Assembly (NCBI RefSeq): GCF_030406405.1
Contig: NZ_JAUEPL010000036.1
Coordinates: 1-64,000, forward strand
Direction of reading: 5' to 3'
DNA from: Streptomyces ficellus
GTDB lineage: Bacteria; Actinomycetota; Actinomycetes; Streptomycetales; Streptomycetaceae
Length of the DNA: 64,000 bases
Numbering within the stretch: the stretch's first letter is position 1; each line of letters starts with the position of its first letter. Positions 8,311-16,597 of this stretch are shown here, piece by piece. Position numbers and translations under genes: made by a program. The notes under the pieces are model-generated. The model was not told where the DNA came from, made no database searches, and saw only the letters and a program-made list of their open reading frames with translations.

Positions 8311-9522
8311 TCAGTGCTGGCTGTAGCCGTCGAGGAAGTTCCCGATCCGCGTCACCGCGTCCACCAGATCCGTCGTGTTGGGCAGGGTGACGATCCGGAA
8401 GTGGTCCGGCTCGTGCCAGTTGAAGCCGGTACCGTGCACCACCATGATCTTCTCGGCCCGCAGCAGGTCCAGGACCATCTGCCGGTCGTCCTTGATCTTG
8501 TAGACGTCCGGGTCGAGCCGCGGGAACAGATACAGCGCGCCCTTGGGCTTCACACAGGTCACACCCGGAATCCGCACCAGCAGGTCGTACGCCGCGTCCC
8601 GCTGCTCCAGCAGCCGCCCGCCCGGCCGCACCAGCGCCTCGATCGACTGCCGGCCCTGGAGCGCGGCGGCGATGGCGTGCTGTGCCGGCATATTGGCGCA
8701 CAGCCGCATATTGGCGAGGATCGTCAGCCCCTCGATGTACGAGGTCGCGTGCGCCTTCGGCCCGCACACCGCCAGCCAGCCGCTGCGGTAGCCGGCCACC
8801 CGGTAGTTCTTCGACATGCCGTTGAAGGTCAGCACCAGCAGGTCGGGGGCGATCGCGGCGGTCGGGGTGTGCGTGACCCCGTCGTAGAGGATCTTGTCGT
8901 AGATCTCGTCCGAGCAGACCACCAGGTTGTGGCGGCGGGCGATCTCGGTCAGCCCGCGCAGCATCTCGTCGTCGTAGACCGCACCCGTCGGATTGTTCGG
9001 GTTGATGATGACGATGGCCTTGGTGCGGTCGGTGACCTTGCGCTCGATGTCGGCGAGGTCCGGCATCCAGTCGGCCTGCTCGTCGCAGCGGTAGTGCACC
9101 GCCGTACCGCCGGCGAGGGACACGGACGCCGTCCACAGCGGATAGTCCGGCGCCGGCACGAGCACCTCGTCGCCGTCGTCGAGCAGGGCCTGCATCGACA
9201 TCTGGATCAGCTCCGAGACGCCGTTGCCCAGGTAGATGTCCTCGACCGAGAGCGGAATGCCCTTGGTCTCGTAGTGGCTCATCACCGCGCGCCGCGCCGA
9301 CAGCAGGCCCTTGGCGTCCCCGTACCCGTGCGACTCGCCCAGGTTGCGGAGGACGTCCTCCAGGATCGCGGGCGGGCACTCGAAGCCGAAGGCGGCGGGG
9401 TTGCCGGTGTTGAGCTTGAGGATCCGGTGACCCGCAGCCTCCAGCCGCATCGCCTCCTCGAGCACCGGGCCCCGGATTTCGTAACAGACGTTGGCGAGCT
9501 TCGTGGACTGGATCACCTGCAT
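8311..9522 (-). CDS. alaA: Alanine (glutamate-pyruvate) aminotransferase, AlaA type
   Basis: The 403-residue fold-type I PLP enzyme matches E. coli AlaA closely along its length. Shared stretches include KLANVCYEIRGPV, GNGVSELI, VPAPDYPLWTA, IINPNNPTGAVY, SDEIYDKILYD and the end NFLDGYSQH. The PLP lysine is Lys238 in NGMSKNYRVAG. It should move an amino group from glutamate to pyruvate, making alanine and 2-oxoglutarate. It stands alone, divergent from the SDR gene at 9632. The start ATG at 9522 fits the family's usual N-terminus. Residue-by-residue memory of AlaA supports the call, but the substrate has not been tested. Confidence 0.9.
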   Translation of the reverse strand: MQVIQSTKLANVCYEIRGPVLEEAMRLEAAGHRILKLNTGNPAAFGFECPPAILEDVLRNLGESHGYGDAKGLLSARRAVMSHYETKGIPLSVEDIYLGNGVSELIQMSMQALLDDGDEVLVPAPDYPLWTASVSLAGGTAVHYRCDEQADWMPDLADIERKVTDRTKAIVIINPNNPTGAVYDDEMLRGLTEIARRHNLVVCSDEIYDKILYDGVTHTPTAAIAPDLLVLTFNGMSKNYRVAGYRSGWLAVCGPKAHATSYIEGLTILANMRLCANMPAQHAIAAALQGRQSIEALVRPGGRLLEQRDAAYDLLVRIPGVTCVKPKGALYLFPRLDPDVYKIKDDRQMVLDLLRAEKIMVVHGTGFNWHEPDHFRIVTLPNTTDLVDAVTRIGNFLDGYSQH

Positions 9523-9631
9523 GCTCGCGAGCTTACGGCGGCCTCACGCCGGGCGCCTCGTGTTTTGTGCCACTTCGCCCGCGGCGAAGGGCGCCCTTGA
9601 TCGCCCAGCAACCGCGCGGGATCATCGCCGG

Positions 9632-10414
9632 ATGGGCAATCCGGGACGTTTCGACGGGTACGGCGTACTGATCACCGGCGCGGCACGCGGGATCGGCGAG
9701 GCGACCGCCCGCCGGCTCGCGGCCGAGGGCGCCCGGGTGCTGGTCGCCGACATCGACGAAGACCTCGCGCACGAGGTGGCCGGCACCATCCCGGAGGCGG
9801 CGGCGTACGGATGCGACGTGGCCGACCGGGCGGCCGTCGAGGCGGCGGTGGCGTACGCCGTGGAGACCTTCGGCCGGCTGGACGTCCTCGTCAACAACGC
9901 CCTCGCCCGCACCCCCGACGCCCCACGCTTGGAGGACGAGGCCGACCAGACCTGGCAGCGGTCCCTGGACGTCACACTGGTCGGCGCGCTCCGGTGTGCG
10001 CGGGCCGCCCTGCCGCACCTGGCGGCGTCGGGGCGCGGCGCGATCGTGAACATCGGGTCGGTCAACGCCGAGCAGGCCTTCGGCGGCCACGCGTACAGCG
10101 CTGCCAAAGCCGGGCTCGCCTCGCTCACCCGCACCCTGGCGGCCGACGCCGCCCCGCGCGGCGTCCGCGTCAACCAGGTCAACCCCGGAACGATCCGCAC
10201 CCGCGCCTGGGAGGGCCGCGAGCGCGAGCTGGAGGCCCTGGCCGACCGGGTCTACCCGCTGGGCCGAGTGGGTGAGCCGGAGGACATCGCGGCGGCGGTG
10301 GCCTTCCTGGCCTCCCGGGACGCCTCCTGGATCACCGGCACCACCCTCCGCGTCGACGGCGGCCTCCTGGCGGTGAACACGGGCTTCGCGCAGGTCCTCG
10401 CGGACCCCGCATAG
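9632..10414 (+). CDS. SDR family oxidoreductase
   Basis: The 260-residue classical short-chain dehydrogenase has the cofactor motif TGAARGIG at residues 15-22 and Asp40 at the end of strand 2, which favours NAD over NADP. NNA is at 88-90, and the catalytic triad is Ser143, Tyr155 and Lys159 (YSAAK). The C-terminal ITGTTLRVDGG motif is present. The family oxidises or reduces secondary alcohols and ketones; the substrate is not inferable. The ATG at 9632 was chosen because residues upstream in the same frame look non-coding and the family starts a few residues before the nucleotide-binding strand. It is divergent from alaA with about 110 bp between. Confidence 0.88.
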   Translation: MGNPGRFDGYGVLITGAARGIGEATARRLAAEGARVLVADIDEDLAHEVAGTIPEAAAYGCDVADRAAVEAAVAYAVETFGRLDVLVNNALARTPDAPRLEDEADQTWQRSLDVTLVGALRCARAALPHLAASGRGAIVNIGSVNAEQAFGGHAYSAAKAGLASLTRTLAADAAPRGVRVNQVNPGTIRTRAWEGRERELEALADRVYPLGRVGEPEDIAAAVAFLASRDASWITGTTLRVDGGLLAVNTGFAQVLADPA

Positions 10415-10429
10415 GCAGACGGCCCGCCG

Positions 10430-10845
10430 TGGGCGCGGCCGGGGTGGTTGCTGCCGGTGGGCCAGGGTCGGGGCCCCTCCGGGCTCATCTCCTCGCGGTC
10501 GGCGGGGCGCGAGCCGGTCTCGTGGCCGTTTCTCGCCGCCAATCGGTCCCCCTACGCCCGGGAGGCGTGGGGGCGCCCCCAGCGGGGCGACCCTGCACGG
10601 CCCCTCCGCGCCGTGGCCGAAAGGCCCGCACCCGGCGCAACACGAGCATCCGCACGCGCCCTGGCCCGGACATCCGGCCCGCAGACGGCGTACGACCGGG
10701 GTGTGGCCGTGCAGGGTCGCCCCCGCAGAGGTTGGCGGCCACGGGAGGGCTTCCCATTGGACAAACCCAAGGCCGCCGGCCTCGAGGAGGTGAGCCCGGA
10801 GGGCCACGCCCCCACCCACCGGCAGGGGCCGCACCCGGGCGCACG
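10430..10845. repeat. Long imperfect palindrome in a 512-bp gene-free stretch
   Basis: The space between the SDR gene and the protease gene (10415-10926) has no believable gene. Nested inverted repeats fill it. The outer arms at 10453-10495 and 10783-10823 are nearly identical when inverted (for example GAGCCCGGAGG against CCTCCGGGCTC). A perfect 19-bp inner pair lies at 10584-10602 and 10705-10723 (GGGGCGACCCTGCACGGCC inverted). The two pairs have centres about 15 bp apart, so the whole is one big imperfect hairpin. It could be a MITE-like remnant or a structured RNA. Confidence 0.7.
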
Positions 10846-10926
10846 GCCGGAAACGCTCTCCTCCCGCACCCGCCCCACCCCTCAGAATGCGCATGACAAA
10901 AGTCATCGCCAGAGGGGACCCCCCAC

Positions 10927-11775
10927 ATGCGAAAGCCTCTCGCCGGCGCGCTGCTCGCACTCGCGCTCCTCGGAGCCGGTGCCACAAGCGCCACCGCAGC
11001 CCCGGCACCGGCCCCAGCCCCGGCTCCGGCTCCCACCACCAAGGCCGTCGACTTCGCCGGCACCGTCGCTCTCAGCAACTGCTCCGGTTCCGTCGTCCGC
11101 GTGCCCGGCTCGCAGCCCACCGATCCCGCGCTCGTGCTGTCGAACGGCCACTGTCTGGAGAGCGGCATGCCCGGTCCCGGCACCGTCGTCGTCGACAAGC
11201 CCTCCACCCGCACCTTCAGCCTCCTCAACTCCGCCGGTTCCAAGGTCGCCACCCTGCGCGCAGCCAAGATCGCGTACGCGACCATGACCGACACCGACGT
11301 CTCCCTCTACGAGCTGACCAGCACCTACGCCCAGATACAGAGCCGGTACGGCATCAACGCGCTGGAACTGAACGCTTCCCGGCCCGCGCAGGGCACCGCC
11401 ATCAAGGTGGTCTCCGGCTACTGGAAGCGGATCTACAGCTGCTCCATCGACGGCTTCGCCTACCGCCTGAAGGAAGCCGGCTGGACCATGAAGGACTCCG
11501 TCCGCTACACCGCCGCCTGCGACACCATCGGCGGCACCTCCGGCTCGCCCGTCGTGGACACCGCCACCGGCAAGGTCGTCGCCGTCAACAACACCGGCAA
11601 CGAGGACGGGCAGCGCTGCACGATGAACAACCCGTGCGAGGTGGACGAGAACGGCACCGTGACGGTGCGGCAGGGCATCAACTACGCCCAGCAGACGTAC
11701 GCGATCGTCGCCTGCGTCGGCACCGGCAACAAGATCGACCTCGGCCGGCCGGGCTGCACGCTGCCCAAGCCCTAG
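10927..11775 (+). CDS. Secreted trypsin-like (S1) serine protease
   Basis: The 282-residue protein begins with a Sec signal peptide (MRKPLAGALLALALLGAGAT, cleavage near ATAA) and a short Ala-Pro repeat linker. The catalytic triad is His75 in LSNGHCL, Asp124 in DTDVSLYEL and Ser205 in GGTSGSPVVD. Cysteine pairs fit disulfides in a secreted enzyme. It should cleave proteins outside the cell; specificity is not readable. No pro-region of the alpha-lytic type is present. The start ATG follows a weak AGAGGGGA ribosome binding site. It stands alone between the palindromic repeat upstream and the mannosyltransferase gene downstream. Confidence 0.85.
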   Translation: MRKPLAGALLALALLGAGATSATAAPAPAPAPAPAPTTKAVDFAGTVALSNCSGSVVRVPGSQPTDPALVLSNGHCLESGMPGPGTVVVDKPSTRTFSLLNSAGSKVATLRAAKIAYATMTDTDVSLYELTSTYAQIQSRYGINALELNASRPAQGTAIKVVSGYWKRIYSCSIDGFAYRLKEAGWTMKDSVRYTAACDTIGGTSGSPVVDTATGKVVAVNNTGNEDGQRCTMNNPCEVDENGTVTVRQGINYAQQTYAIVACVGTGNKIDLGRPGCTLPKP

Positions 11776-11812
11776 CCGAGCGCGCACGGCCCGCCCGATA
11801 GGTTGGCGGGTC

Positions 11813-13279
11813 ATGTGGGCAATGAGCGCTGCCGGGTACCGCCGGCTGGGGGCGGCCGGGTCGGCCGCGGCCGCCGCCGGCGGCTGGGCCGCCGGGACGC
11901 TCCCGGCCCGTGACCCGTGGGGGATCTGGGTCCCCCACGAGGCGGCCGTCACGGCCGCGGCCGCCGTCCTCGCGTACGCCGGGCTGACGCTCCTGGTCGT
12001 CGCCTGGTGGGGGTACGGGCGCACGGCGGCGTCCGTGCGCGAGACCCTGGTGACGCTCGGCTGGTGGGCCGCCCCGCTGCTCCTCGCCCCGCCCCTCTAC
12101 AGCGCCGACGTGTACAGCTACATCGCTCAGGGCGCGATGGTCCTCGAAGGGCATGACGTCTACCGCGCCGGGCCGTCCGTGCTCGACCCGGACGGCCTCG
12201 GCGGGGACGCCGCCGCGAGCGTCGGCGGGCACTGGACGGACACGCCCGCCCCGTATGGGCCGGTCTTCCTGGTCCTCGCCCGGGCCGTCACCTGGGCGAC
12301 CGGCGGGACGATCGTGCCCGCCGTCCTCGGGATGCGGCTGGTCGCCGTGGCCGCGCTCGTTCTCATCGTCTGGGCGCTGCGCCGCCTCGCGCGCTCCTGC
12401 GGCACCGGCGAGGGCGGTGCTCTGTGGCTGGGTGCGCTCAATCCGCTGCTGCTCACGCACGTGGTCGGCGGCATGCACAACGACGGGCTGATGATCGCCC
12501 TCATGCTGGCGGGCGGGGTGCTCGCCCTGCGCGGCCGGTGGATCGCGGGAGCCGCGCTGGTGGGCCTCGCCATGATGGTCAAGTCACCCGCCGCCCTGGC
12601 GCTGCCGTTCATCGGCGTGATGGCCGCCCGGGCGGCGACCGGCCGGCGAGGGCTCCCGCGCCGCGTCGCCACGGGCCTGCTGGGGCCCGGCCTGGTCGCC
12701 GGGGCGGTCGCCGCCGGCGCGACGCTGCTCGCCGGCACCGGCTTCGGCTGGCTGCGCACCCAGAGCGTCGCCGGGTCCATCCACACCGCGCTGTCGGCCA
12801 CCAGCGACCTCGGCCTGGCTCTGGGCGAGGCGCTGCGGCTGTTCCTCGGCACGGACCCGGAGCCCGTCAAGGCCGCCGTCCAGAGCCTGGGGCTGGTGGC
12901 CGCGCTGACCGTCATCGCCTGCCTGGCGTGGCGCGCCGCACAAAACCGCCTGGACCCCGTACACGCCCTCGGCCTCGCCCTGCTCGTCCTGGTGGCGCTC
13001 TCGCCGATGGTCCAGCCCTGGTACCTGCTGTGGGGCATGACGGTCATCGCCGCCACCGCCCCGGGCGCCCGCACCGGCCGCGTCCTGGCGGTGCTGTCGG
13101 CGGCTCTGGTGTACGAGACGGCTCCCTCCGGCCACACCCCGGCGTACGGCTTCGCCCTGGCGGGCGTCGCGTGCGTCGTCGGGGCGGTGCTCGTACGCCG
13201 GGACACCGGCCCGCCGGACGGGACCCGTGTGCCGGGCCCGCGCCGGGCGGAGCGGGACCCGTCCCGGACCCGTACCTAG
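11813..13279 (+). CDS. Polyprenol-phosphomannose-dependent mannosyltransferase, MptB-like (GT-C)
   Basis: The 488-residue membrane protein has about 11-12 transmembrane helices. The first extracytoplasmic loop carries the acidic GT-C motif (PPLYSADVYSY, then WTDTPAPYGP), and later sections such as GGMHNDGLMIALML match actinobacterial alpha-1,6-mannosyltransferases of the MptB type. Those enzymes take mannose from polyprenyl-phosphomannose outside the membrane to build lipoglycans. The C-terminus is a Pro/Arg-rich cytoplasmic tail. Start choice between the Met at 11813 and the one at 11822 is open; neither has a strong ribosome binding site. The stop codon shares CTAG with the stop of the convergent deacylase gene. 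Confidence 0.8.
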   Translation: MWAMSAAGYRRLGAAGSAAAAAGGWAAGTLPARDPWGIWVPHEAAVTAAAAVLAYAGLTLLVVAWWGYGRTAASVRETLVTLGWWAAPLLLAPPLYSADVYSYIAQGAMVLEGHDVYRAGPSVLDPDGLGGDAAASVGGHWTDTPAPYGPVFLVLARAVTWATGGTIVPAVLGMRLVAVAALVLIVWALRRLARSCGTGEGGALWLGALNPLLLTHVVGGMHNDGLMIALMLAGGVLALRGRWIAGAALVGLAMMVKSPAALALPFIGVMAARAATGRRGLPRRVATGLLGPGLVAGAVAAGATLLAGTGFGWLRTQSVAGSIHTALSATSDLGLALGEALRLFLGTDPEPVKAAVQSLGLVAALTVIACLAWRAAQNRLDPVHALGLALLVLVALSPMVQPWYLLWGMTVIAATAPGARTGRVLAVLSAALVYETAPSGHTPAYGFALAGVACVVGAVLVRRDTGPPDGTRVPGPRRAERDPSRTRT

Positions 13280-14874
13280 AGGGCCGTACGGCGGATCGCC
13301 CGCCCCGCCAGGACGTCCGTGCGCCGGCCGTCCTCGATCACGAAGCGGCCGTCGATCAGGACGTACGGGATGCCGGCGGGGAGTGTGCGCGGGGCGTCGA
13401 AGGTGGCGCCCGCCGCGACCGTGTCCGGGTCGAAGAGGACCAGGTCGGCGCGGTAGCCCTCGCGGACCAGGCCCCGGTCGGGCAGGCGCAGGCGGGCGGC
13501 CGGGCGGGAGGTGAGGTGCGCGACCATCTCCTCCAGTGACAGGACGCCCAGCTCACGCGCGTACCGCCCCAGGTAGTGCGGGAACGTGCCGTAGGCGCGC
13601 GGGTGCGGCTTCGCGCCCTGGAGGATGCCGTCCGAGCCGCCCGTGTGCACCCGGTGGCGCATGGTCGCCCGGACGTTCTCCTCGTGGCCCACGTGCTGGA
13701 GGATCGTCGTGCCGAGCCGGTCGTCGATCAGCAGCCGCCGGGCGGTCACCCACGGGGCCTCGCCGCGCGCGTCCGCCGACTGCCGGACCGTCCTTCCGAC
13801 GCAGCCCGCCAGACGTGGATCGCGGACGCCCGAGATCTCGATGGTGTCCCACGCGACGGGTACGCCGTGACAGCCGTCCGAGCCGATCACCTCCAGGTGG
13901 TGGCGGATCCTCTCCGCCGTGGCGTCGTCGCCGAGCCGGGCCAGGACCGCGTCCGGCCCGCCCTCGCTCGCCCAGCTCGGCAGTAGCGCGAGGAGTGTCG
14001 TGCAGCCGGGGGTGTACGGGTAGGTGTCGAGCGTGATGTCCGCGCCCGCGTCGAGCGCCGTGTCCAGCAGTGCCAGCAGCTCGGGCGCCCTGCCCCTGTT
14101 GACGCCGAAGTTCATGGTGGCGTGGGCCAGGTGCAGCGCGCAGCCCGCCCGCCGGGTGAGGGCGACCATCTCCTCGTACGCCCGGAGCGCGCCCGCGCCG
14201 TAACTGCGGTGATGGGGGCAGTAGTAGCCGCCGTACGCCGCCACGACCCGGCACAGCTCGGTCAGTTCGGCGTCGCCCGCGTACCTGCCGGGCGTGTAGG
14301 TGAGGCCGGACGACATGCCGACCGCGCCCTGCTCCAGGCCGTCCGCCACCAGCTGCGTCATCCGGGTCAGCTCGGCGCCGGTCGGCGGGCGGTCGTCCCA
14401 GCCCATGGCGTACGCGCGGACCGTGCCCTGCGGGATGAGGTACGCGGCGTTGACCGCGATGCCCTGACGGTCCAGGCGGTCCAGGTATCCGCCGACCGTG
14501 CGCCAGTCGGCGTGGACGTCGGAGCCGTCGCCGTTCCAGCCGGCGATGGCCGTGCGGACCTCGTCAAGGGTGCGGTCGTCGGCCGGCGCGTACGACAGGC
14601 CGTCCTGGCCCAGCACTTCGAGGGTGACGCCCTGTGCGGCCTTGGCACTGTGGTCGGGGTCCCGGAGCAGTGCGAGGTCGCTGTGGGCGTGCATGTCGAT
14701 GAAGCCGGGGCACAGGGCCAGCCCGTGCGCGTCGAGGACGCGGGCACCGCGCAGGGACGGCTCGCCCTTCCTCCGTATCGCGGCGATCCGGCCGCCGGTG
14801 ACGCCGACGTCAGCGCGGTAGGACGCACCGCCGGTGCCATCGATGACGCGTACGTCACGGATGACGAGGTCCAT
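13276..14874 (-). CDS. N-acyl-D-amino-acid deacylase family amidohydrolase
   Basis: The 532-residue protein is an amidohydrolase of the D-aminoacylase branch. It starts with the beta-sandwich strand MDLVIRDVRVIDGTGG and has the metal motif GFIDMHAHSD (His62, His64), the barrel histidines in CPHHRSYG and LHLAHATM, and the late Asp in HTGGSDG. Members remove the acyl group from N-acyl-D-amino acids. In classical D-aminoacylase a metal-binding Cys occurs in the motif GNCG; here it reads GQDG, so that ligand is an Asp and metal use may differ. It lies 15 bp downstream of the PLP deaminase gene on the same strand, forming a two-gene D-amino-acid operon divergent from the iclR region. Confidence 0.82.
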   Translation of the reverse strand: MDLVIRDVRVIDGTGGASYRADVGVTGGRIAAIRRKGEPSLRGARVLDAHGLALCPGFIDMHAHSDLALLRDPDHSAKAAQGVTLEVLGQDGLSYAPADDRTLDEVRTAIAGWNGDGSDVHADWRTVGGYLDRLDRQGIAVNAAYLIPQGTVRAYAMGWDDRPPTGAELTRMTQLVADGLEQGAVGMSSGLTYTPGRYAGDAELTELCRVVAAYGGYYCPHHRSYGAGALRAYEEMVALTRRAGCALHLAHATMNFGVNRGRAPELLALLDTALDAGADITLDTYPYTPGCTTLLALLPSWASEGGPDAVLARLGDDATAERIRHHLEVIGSDGCHGVPVAWDTIEISGVRDPRLAGCVGRTVRQSADARGEAPWVTARRLLIDDRLGTTILQHVGHEENVRATMRHRVHTGGSDGILQGAKPHPRAYGTFPHYLGRYARELGVLSLEEMVAHLTSRPAARLRLPDRGLVREGYRADLVLFDPDTVAAGATFDAPRTLPAGIPYVLIDGRFVIEDGRRTDVLAGRAIRRTAL

Positions 14875-14889
14875 GGCCGGTGGCGGCGC

Positions 14890-16155
14890 CTAGAAGAACG
14901 TACGGATGTAGTCGGTGACGGTGCCGTCCGCCTCCACCAGCGGGATCAGCTGCCACTTGTCGAACGACGTGCACGGGTGCGACAGGCCCATGCCGACCCA
15001 GTCGCCCACCTCCAGCTCCGCCCCGTCGCTCGTGTCCAGCCAGGCGTGCTGGTCCGACAGGCGGGTCACCGTGATCCCGGTGGCGGGCCGGACGGACCCG
15101 TCGCGCGCCGAGCGGACGACCTGCGCCTCGGGGAGGTGGAGGTCGTACGCGGCGTCCCGCTTGCCCGCGTTGACGAACGCCTGCTCCGCCGTGGGCCGGG
15201 ACACCACCTGGGCCCACAGGCGGAAGGCGGGCTGGAGTTGCCCCTCGTCGGGAATCCGGTTGAAGGGGGTCAGGTCCCGGTACTGGCCGTCGTCGTGCGA
15301 CACGTACGCGCCCGAGCGCAGCAGCTTCAGCACCGGCCGGGACAGTGCCGGCAGCTCGGCGAACACCTCGGCGACGGTGTCGAACCAGGCGCTGCCGCCC
15401 GCGCTGACGACGATCTCGTCCAGGTCCGGCGCGAAACGGCCCTCCTTGTCGAAGGCGACGGCGAGGCCGGTCAGCCGGAGCAGCCAGGCCCGTACGGTCC
15501 CGGGCGTCGCGTCCGGCACCTCACCCTCGTACCCGGCGACGCCCACGAGCCGGAGGGTGTCCGTGGCGGCGACCGCGTCCGCGACGGCTGCGCAGTCGGC
15601 TTCCGTACGCGCCCCGGTGCGCGCGCCGGCGCCCGCCCCCAGCTCGACCACGACGTCGACGGGGCGGGCGGAGCCCTTCAGCGCCTGGTCCATCAGCTCC
15701 ACGCCGCGCACCGAGTCCACGTAGCAGATGAAGCGGAAGTCGGGATCGGCGGCGAGCTCGGCCGCGACCCAGCGCAGGGCGGCTGCGTCCACGACCTCGT
15801 TCGCGAGGAAGATCCGCCGGATGCCGAACGCCCGGTAGACCCGGGCCTGGTGGGGCACGGCCGCCGTGATGCCCCACGCCCCGTACGCCAGTTGGCGGTC
15901 GAAGAGCTGCGGTGCCATGGAGGTCTTGCCGTGCGGGGCGAAGGCGAGGCCGTGGCGCTCGGAGTACGCCTCCAGGACGGCCAGGTTGTGCTCGACCCGC
16001 TCGGCGGAGAGGGCGAGAACCGGGGTGGTGAAGCCGCCGGTGAACAGATTGCGGCGCTGGGCGGCCAGCTCGCCGACCGTGAGCCCGTCCGCGTCCATCG
16101 GGAGCCCCTTGAAGCGGTGGTCGACGCGCTCGTCCCTGAGGTGCTCGGCGGCCAT
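14890..16155 (-). CDS. PLP-dependent amino acid deaminase (D-serine dehydratase / D-threonine aldolase-like)
   Basis: The 421-residue protein has an alanine-racemase-type N-terminal barrel with the PLP lysine Lys77 in FAPHGKTSMAPQL, and a C-terminal D-serine-dehydratase-like domain ending in a metal-site motif (GLSHPCTSFDKW). Related enzymes break D-amino acids such as D-serine or D-threonine, or deaminate amino acids to keto acids. The operon partner downstream would release free D-amino acids from N-acyl forms, so the pair makes a coherent D-amino-acid catabolic step. The start ATG has GGGAGGG 7 bases upstream. An IclR regulator is encoded divergently and is the likely controller. Confidence 0.82.
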   Translation of the reverse strand: MAAEHLRDERVDHRFKGLPMDADGLTVGELAAQRRNLFTGGFTTPVLALSAERVEHNLAVLEAYSERHGLAFAPHGKTSMAPQLFDRQLAYGAWGITAAVPHQARVYRAFGIRRIFLANEVVDAAALRWVAAELAADPDFRFICYVDSVRGVELMDQALKGSARPVDVVVELGAGAGARTGARTEADCAAVADAVAATDTLRLVGVAGYEGEVPDATPGTVRAWLLRLTGLAVAFDKEGRFAPDLDEIVVSAGGSAWFDTVAEVFAELPALSRPVLKLLRSGAYVSHDDGQYRDLTPFNRIPDEGQLQPAFRLWAQVVSRPTAEQAFVNAGKRDAAYDLHLPEAQVVRSARDGSVRPATGITVTRLSDQHAWLDTSDGAELEVGDWVGMGLSHPCTSFDKWQLIPLVEADGTVTDYIRTFF

Positions 16156-16281
16156 CAGGCCCTCCCTTTCCCTGGCGTTGCACTGTCCGCAACACCCATT
16201 GCGTATGTCGCTCGCTGGTGTCTAACATCCGGCGCACGCCGGGTCAATGGATCCGCCCGGACCCCGTGAGGAGCCCCCAGC
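16156..16281. promoter_or_regulatory. Divergent promoter region with candidate IclR operator
   Basis: This 126-bp region separates the deaminase operon from the broken kinase/iclR unit. It contains GTTGC-ACTGTCC-GCAAC (arms 16177-16181 and 16189-16193), a short inverted repeat of the kind used by IclR family regulators. Assignment as the IclR site is inference from position and symmetry. Confidence 0.45.
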
Positions 16282-16597
16282 GTGACCGGAACCGAGGTCG
16301 AGTGTCCCGGCGAGTCCATGGTCACCTTCCTGCCCACCCGGCCGGGCCGCCTCGCCGACGTCCCGTCCTTACGCCCGCGCCATCGGCCGCGCCGAGTCCC
16401 ACGTCGCCCGCGCGCCGGCCGCCGCCGGGCACCTCAGGGCCGCCGCCGCGCTCACCGTCCCCGGGGACGTCGCCGCCCCGGTCGCCCCCGCGCACGCCGA
16501 CCGCCTCGCCGCCCTGGTCGACGACGCCCGGGGGAGACTGCACCTCGGCCCCGCCTGGACGCGGACCGGGGAAGACACGGAGGTACGTACGCCATGA
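16282..16597 (+). pseudogene. PfkB-type sugar kinase remnant (frameshifted, large internal deletion)
   Basis: From the GTG at 16282 (GAGGAG upstream) the frame reads like the N-terminus of a Streptomyces PfkB/2-keto-3-deoxygluconate kinase: GESMVTFLPTRPGRLADVPS. The frame is lost near 16368, and the next frame continues YARAIGRAESHVARAPAAAGH. The text then jumps to what looks like the kinase C-terminus (LTVPGDVAAP, HADRLAALVDDARGRLHLGP) and stops at 16597, overlapping the ATG of iclR. A normal kinase has over 300 residues; about 100 codons remain, so most of the catalytic domain is deleted as well as frame-shifted. The remnant still carries the ribosome traffic that leads into iclR. Recognition of the two ends is from memory of the family. 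Confidence 0.75.

Noticed and set aside
10429..10896. Plus-strand frames of 150-280 codons in the gap before the protease gene
   Set aside because: Translations are Pro/Arg/Gly-rich without motifs, and the DNA is a long inverted repeat that explains the open frames.
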